Of a stretch of DNA of 64,000 nucleotides, positions 60,870 to 64,000 are shown piece after piece; the stretch's first letter is position 1, and each line of letters starts with the position of its first letter. Under the pieces are notes generated by a model. The model was not told the DNA's origin. It made no database searches and saw only the letters and a program-made list of their open reading frames with translations. The translations under genes and the position numbers were made by a program. This stretch comes from Pontibacter populi (GTDB taxonomy: Bacteria > Bacteroidota > Bacteroidia > Cytophagales > Hymenobacteraceae): the NCBI RefSeq assembly GCF_019336435.1, contig NZ_JAHWXQ010000005.1:1-64000 (forward strand). Reading direction: 5' to 3'.

Positions 60870-62771
60870 ATGGCTAAAACTCTACAATTTTTTTTGCTCG
60901 TATGTCTCTCAATAGCAGCCTTTGGGTGCAGCCCTTTGAGAACATTGATTAACAGAAAATTCCCGCCACTCACCACAACAGACCAACAGTATGCAGCGAT
61001 TGAAAGAAGTATACTCGAACTCGACTCCCTAAAGCCACACATTAGCCTACACGTTGATAATGAATTTATTATTAAACGCGTTGAGCAGGAGATAAAGAAG
61101 GCTGCTGTAGGAGCAGGCAACGAAGATGTCACCTTACAATCATTCGAAAGCAAAATTAATTTCGACAAGCAAGGGGTTTTTGTAAACGTCGATTTCTTTG
61201 TAAGACTTCCTAAATACAAGGCCGACATAAAAGGGGTTATATCTGGCGCAACGGCGGTCTCCACCGAACTAGACTCTCTTTACTTGAGAAGTGCCCTGAG
61301 TGCAGTGGATATTAAAAGCATCGACTTCACAAAGAAGCCTGGCTTGGCAAAGAAGGCGCTTGCAGCAGCTATTGCTGCAATATTGAGGAACTACATTGAA
61401 AACATCAATGGACAGCTACTTAAAAAGCCCACCGTCATCTATGCGGGATATAATCAGTCCTATAAGTTCAGTCCAAGAGAGCTAATTAAAAACCCCGAGA
61501 CTGAAGTGATTGCTGATACTTTCACTGTAACTCGCCATACTAAAAGAAGTGCGATTCGGCTCAGGCAAGATGGCATTTCTGTGTTGTTGGAAGTATCAAA
61601 GGAAAAGCCTGTTGCCCATCCGATTCCACCTACATCCACCAAGCCAAGAAAGCTAGATGAGTTGGCTGCAATTTTCAACACTTATAATGCAAAATTTGAC
61701 ACGGTTTGGTTGGACACCTTTGAAGCAATTGGAGACAGTACGTCCATCTCAGCTAGCATAAGCAAAGCCGAAATAGCTAGCATTTTGAATGAATCGCTCT
61801 CAAAACCTATCGTACTGAGACAGGACTTCACTATACCATCCTTTTCGTTCAACGAAAGATTGGAGGCCAAAAAGAATGATATAGATTGTCAACAGGTGAG
61901 AGAACCTTTCAGGTATCCCGACTTCAATGGTGCCAGCTGTAATTGGAGTTGTGAATGGTGGAACCAACCTTGTCAAGCTTCAAAGGCACTCTGCATAGCT
62001 AACAGAGAAGCTGAAAGAGTCATATGGCAAGCAGCTCGTAAAGCTGCTCAACTAGCACATGAAACAGAAATGTTGGCCAGAATCTCTTCCTGTGACCTGC
62101 TGCGAAATGCCAATAACTTCTTAGCTCTAGGGAAGTTCAAGGGAGGCGTTTCAGGCAATGGGAAAGCCCAGGTTAACCTAAATGCTTTCAGCTTTAATGA
62201 AGATTTGTCAGAAATGACTCTCAATTACTCGGGAGACTTAAACGCCAAAGTAAAGTCGGAGTTAGTACTACAGCCCCTCGACCTAGGGCATATCTTCTTT
62301 TGCCATAGTGATTTCAGAAATCGGGAAAATAGTGACTTTAAAGTAAGAATTCCAACCTCCAACTATAAAATTGGAATTACCTCTATACGCAAGGGCGATG
62401 AATTAAATTTGATTGTTAAGCCAGACAAGATTGCCTATAAAGCTTCAATTTCCCCAAGCCCACTACACAGCTTAATACAAAATCGTACATTTATACCTAA
62501 ATGTCCAATATTTGGAACCATAATAAGCGCTGGTACAGTGTCAGCTATGGCTGGCAATTTTTTAGGCATGGTGACCTTAGCTCCGGAGCAAGAGTTACTT
62601 CTTATGGGGAATGCAAGCGGTGAGTACACCGTAGACCAAATTCAAGTCCCCATCAAACCCATAGACTTTAAGGTTGACGAAGAAGTGCTCAGGTCCCAGG
62701 TCTACATGAATAGCAAATCCATCCAATTCATTAGCGTCAAACCACCCCTACAATTAGGTTTATCTAGATAA
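60870..62771 (+). CDS. Unknown large lipoprotein
   Basis: A 633-residue lipoprotein starting at the ATG giving MAKTLQFFLLVCLSIAAFGC (lipobox AFGC, Cys20). A longer frame from 60804 adds residues that would spoil the signal peptide. The body has repeated long beta/alpha segments (GVFVNVDFFVRLPKYKADIKGVISG) and a Cys/Trp-rich insert near residues 355-430 (ASCNWSCEWWNQPCQASKALC) followed by an Ala-rich helix. It ends with strand-rich repeats. It resembles lipid-transfer or TULIP-like envelope proteins in overall pattern only; no family named. Confidence 0.68.
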   Translation: MAKTLQFFLLVCLSIAAFGCSPLRTLINRKFPPLTTTDQQYAAIERSILELDSLKPHISLHVDNEFIIKRVEQEIKKAAVGAGNEDVTLQSFESKINFDKQGVFVNVDFFVRLPKYKADIKGVISGATAVSTELDSLYLRSALSAVDIKSIDFTKKPGLAKKALAAAIAAILRNYIENINGQLLKKPTVIYAGYNQSYKFSPRELIKNPETEVIADTFTVTRHTKRSAIRLRQDGISVLLEVSKEKPVAHPIPPTSTKPRKLDELAAIFNTYNAKFDTVWLDTFEAIGDSTSISASISKAEIASILNESLSKPIVLRQDFTIPSFSFNERLEAKKNDIDCQQVREPFRYPDFNGASCNWSCEWWNQPCQASKALCIANREAERVIWQAARKAAQLAHETEMLARISSCDLLRNANNFLALGKFKGGVSGNGKAQVNLNAFSFNEDLSEMTLNYSGDLNAKVKSELVLQPLDLGHIFFCHSDFRNRENSDFKVRIPTSNYKIGITSIRKGDELNLIVKPDKIAYKASISPSPLHSLIQNRTFIPKCPIFGTIISAGTVSAMAGNFLGMVTLAPEQELLLMGNASGEYTVDQIQVPIKPIDFKVDEEVLRSQVYMNSKSIQFISVKPPLQLGLSR

Positions 62772-62855
62772 AGAACGGAACAAAACAGTTAGTTGGAGAC
62801 CTACTACCATTATTAATAACACTATTATTGAAGCTATTTCCATATTTAAAGTTTA

Positions 62856-62887
62856 CCCCAACGGCCTCGTTTAAGCGGTCGTTGGGG
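62856..62887 (+). terminator. Hairpin after the lipoprotein gene
   Basis: An 11-bp stem CCCCAACGGCC/GGTCGTTGGGG (one G-T pair) with a 10-base loop. There is no T run, so it may be a processing or rho-type signal rather than a simple terminator. Confidence 0.4.
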
Positions 62888-63291
62888 AGATTGAAACACA
62901 GTTTCATGTCGGACGGCTAACCGGTGGCTGGAGGAGATGGAACGTCGAGCTGGATTAAATCCGGCTGACGCAGTTCACTTTCTTACCCGTCGTTCTTTCA
63001 CCTGCATCTTTTGCGCCAGCCATAATTGGGCTACAGATTCCAGTTTCCTAAGCAGCAAGTACATCGATTGACTTTCTGTGCTAATAACAAAACACTGCAT
63101 CTCTGAAAGCTACTTGTTGCTTGAAGAAGAAAAGGTATTGATCGTCAGCTGGCAACCCTATATGGAGCGGGGATAGGCTTGAGTAAAGCAGTCAGAGCTG
63201 ATGATGCTAGCACCGAAATTATAAAGAAAATGCTAATCGGGCAGGACATAAAACAGGAGAAGAAAAAGCGAGTAACAGCGCAAATAATCTT

Positions 63292-63312
63292 TTTTGTTAC
63301 TTTCCTGTTACT
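63292..63312 (+). repeat. Right integrase-arm-like repeat
   Basis: It matches the left copy at 40021-40041 at 19 of 21 positions, in direct orientation, 58 bp inside the right att copy. A reversed half-unit AGTAAC lies nearby at 63271. Confidence 0.6.
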
Positions 63313-63321
63313 CTGGAAACA

Positions 63322-63357
63322 AAAAAACCGCTTATTTGATGAAATAAGCAGTTTTTG
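63322..63357 (-). terminator. Terminator of tRNA-Glu
   Basis: The stem AAAAACCGCTTATTT/GAAATAAGCAGTTTTT (one mismatch) lies 14 bp beyond the tRNA 3' end on the minus strand; A/T tracts flank both arms. Confidence 0.65.
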
Positions 63358-63370
63358 ATGGGTTATTGTG

Positions 63371-63442
63371 TAGTCCGTAGGGGAATCGAACCCCTGTTAC
63401 CAGAATGAAAATCTGGTGTCCTAACCCCTAGACGAACGGACC
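63371..63442 (-). tRNA. tRNA-Glu (anticodon UUC)
   Basis: The minus strand folds as a complete cloverleaf. The acceptor stem is GGTCCGT/ACGGACT with a G-U first pair. The D arm has GGGGTTAGGAC, the anticodon stem is CCAGA/TCTGG around loop TTTTCAT with anticodon TTC, and the T arm is CAGGGGTTCGATTCCCCTA. The discriminator base is A and CCA is not encoded. Its 3' end is the target site of the integrated element and remains intact, as expected when the element restores the last bases. Confidence 0.96.
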
Positions 63443-63629
63443 GTAATTGCTGTATTGCGGGTGCAAATATAAGAGTCTTAATAGTAAAAACAAATACTTT
63501 TGAAAAAAATTGTGCCCAATTTAACCATAATGGGTTTTTAAAGATAAAATTCACGCAGTTATACATTAACAAATAATATATTTATCGCGTTAGTGTAGAT
63601 TTACAAACTAAAATTAAACAAACATATAT

Positions 63630-63905
63630 ATGGCTAGACAAGTCCATTTTACAAGTGTTAGTCCAGATGCTTTTAATCAGTTAAAGGATAAATTAAAGCA
63701 ATTGGGACTTACGTTACAGGGTAACGACGGAAACATTGACGAAAAAGGTGTTAAAGCAAAGTACAACTATAATGAAGCAGAGCAGAGCCTTGTAATTAAT
63801 GACTTGAGCGTCGGGTTTCCGGCCAGCATGATGGTTAATGAAAACAGCCTTGTACAGCGTATGACACAGATGGTAGAAGAGTATGGAGGAAGATCTGTTT
63901 CCTGA
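63630..63905 (+). CDS. Small conserved hypothetical protein
   Basis: A 91-residue soluble protein (MARQVHFTSVSPDAFNQLKD) with alpha/beta character and a conserved-looking centre (AKYNYNEAEQSLVINDLSVGFPASMM). No known domain; the size and sequence style match short Bacteroidota proteins annotated as hypothetical. It is the first backbone gene right of the element. Confidence 0.7.
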   Translation: MARQVHFTSVSPDAFNQLKDKLKQLGLTLQGNDGNIDEKGVKAKYNYNEAEQSLVINDLSVGFPASMMVNENSLVQRMTQMVEEYGGRSVS

Positions 63906-63982
63906 ATTAACTTAAACGGCCTTAATTGCCGTATAAAGACACATCAAGTAAATGTATAACTCGCGTAAGCATCTATATAACT

Positions 63983-64000
63983 ATGGAAAACGAAAATAAA
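63983..64000 (+). CDS. Start of a gene cut by the window end
   Basis: ATG at 63983 opens six codons (MENENK) running off the window, 77 bp after the previous stop. Only the position and the charged start support it. Confidence 0.3.

Larger units (their letters stand above)
62772..63370. other. Right-end noncoding region of the element
   Basis: No intact gene. It contains a hairpin (62856-62887), then about 340 bp in which two overlapping plus-strand frames (LLLEEEKVLIVSWQPYMERG and KGIDRQLATLYGAGIGLSKA, about 63100-63290) look like fragments of a frameshifted gene. The right integrase-arm repeat and the tRNA terminator follow. Confidence 0.4.
39896..63379. mobile_element. Integrative element in tRNA-Glu carrying restriction systems
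   Basis: A 23.5-kb segment is bounded by a 10-bp direct repeat, GTAGTCCGTA, that covers the 3' end of tRNA-Glu at the right (63370-63379) and recurs at the left (39896-39905). Extended by six bases the match is 14 of 16. A tyrosine integrase lies 210 bp inside the left end and a 21-bp near-identical repeat lies inside both ends. Cargo: helix-turn-helix proteins, D5-type primase-helicase, DUF262-HNH operon, type I restriction-modification operon and large unknown genes. No conjugation or capsid genes are visible, so it resembles a P4-like satellite or a mobilisable island. Confidence 0.75.

Noticed and set aside
63100..63290. Functional gene at the right end of the element
   Set aside because: Two partial frames overlap without starts; at best a frameshifted remnant that I cannot assign.
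39896..63379. Prophage or conjugative transposon
   Set aside because: No capsid, tail, portal, lysis, relaxase or type IV secretion genes could be seen.

Overview
The window looks like the chromosome of a Bacteroidota bacterium, most likely Hymenobacteraceae (Pontibacter-like). The reasons are promoters with the Bacteroidota -7 box TAnnTTTG, few Shine-Dalgarno sites, many AraC-type regulators, OmpA and beta-barrel lipoprotein genes, and a cyanophycin synthetase of the long ATP-grasp/Mur-ligase type. All assignments come from reading the sequence by hand; no database search was run.

Layout, 0-39.9 kb (chromosomal backbone). 0.2-5.8 kb: a decayed gene, an ice-binding-like lipoprotein gene and an OmpA protein gene in one operon, a small beta-barrel protein and an AraC-type regulator. 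6.1-11.4 kb: cyanophycin synthetase, divergent from a fused NDP-forming acyl-CoA synthetase. 11.7-20.1 kb: ten minus-strand genes centred on sulfur and redox chemistry (TlpA thioredoxin, DoxX-DsrE fusion, MFS exporter, two YeeE/YedE-type proteins, two rhodanese-bearing proteins, TauE/SafE exporter, Crp/Fnr regulator). Three promoters here carry the same GTGAC-N4-RTCAC operator exactly 22 bp upstream of the -7 box, which defines a small regulon. 20.5-24.6 kb: small basic protein, AraC regulator, CodA-like amidohydrolase, ankyrin lipoprotein and a decayed outer-membrane receptor tail. 24.8-32.5 kb: YaiO-like TPR/beta-barrel protein, processive glycosyltransferase, HEAT protein, single-domain response regulator and hybrid kinase with Hpt, plausibly a regulated exopolysaccharide synthesis/export module. 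33.1-36.2 kb: lipoprotein arylsulfatase followed by its formylglycine-generating enzyme. 36.4-39.5 kb: AraC regulator divergent from an aldehyde dehydrogenase and DUF779 protein.

Layout, 39.9-63.4 kb (integrated element). A tyrosine integrase lies just inside a 10-bp copy of the 3' end of tRNA-Glu(UUC); the intact tRNA-Glu closes the element at 63.37 kb. A 21-bp near-identical direct repeat lies just inside both ends. The element carries helix-turn-helix proteins, a P4/D5-type primase-helicase with iteron-like nonamers beside it, a DUF262-HNH restriction-like operon, a complete type I restriction-modification operon (hsdM-hsdS-hsdR) and three large AT-rich genes I do not recognise. The octamer AACTATAG/CTATAGTT occurs about 44 times in the left 39.5 kb and only about 4 times in the rest, an independent sign that the element is foreign. 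After the tRNA, the backbone resumes with a small conserved protein and the first codons of a further gene.
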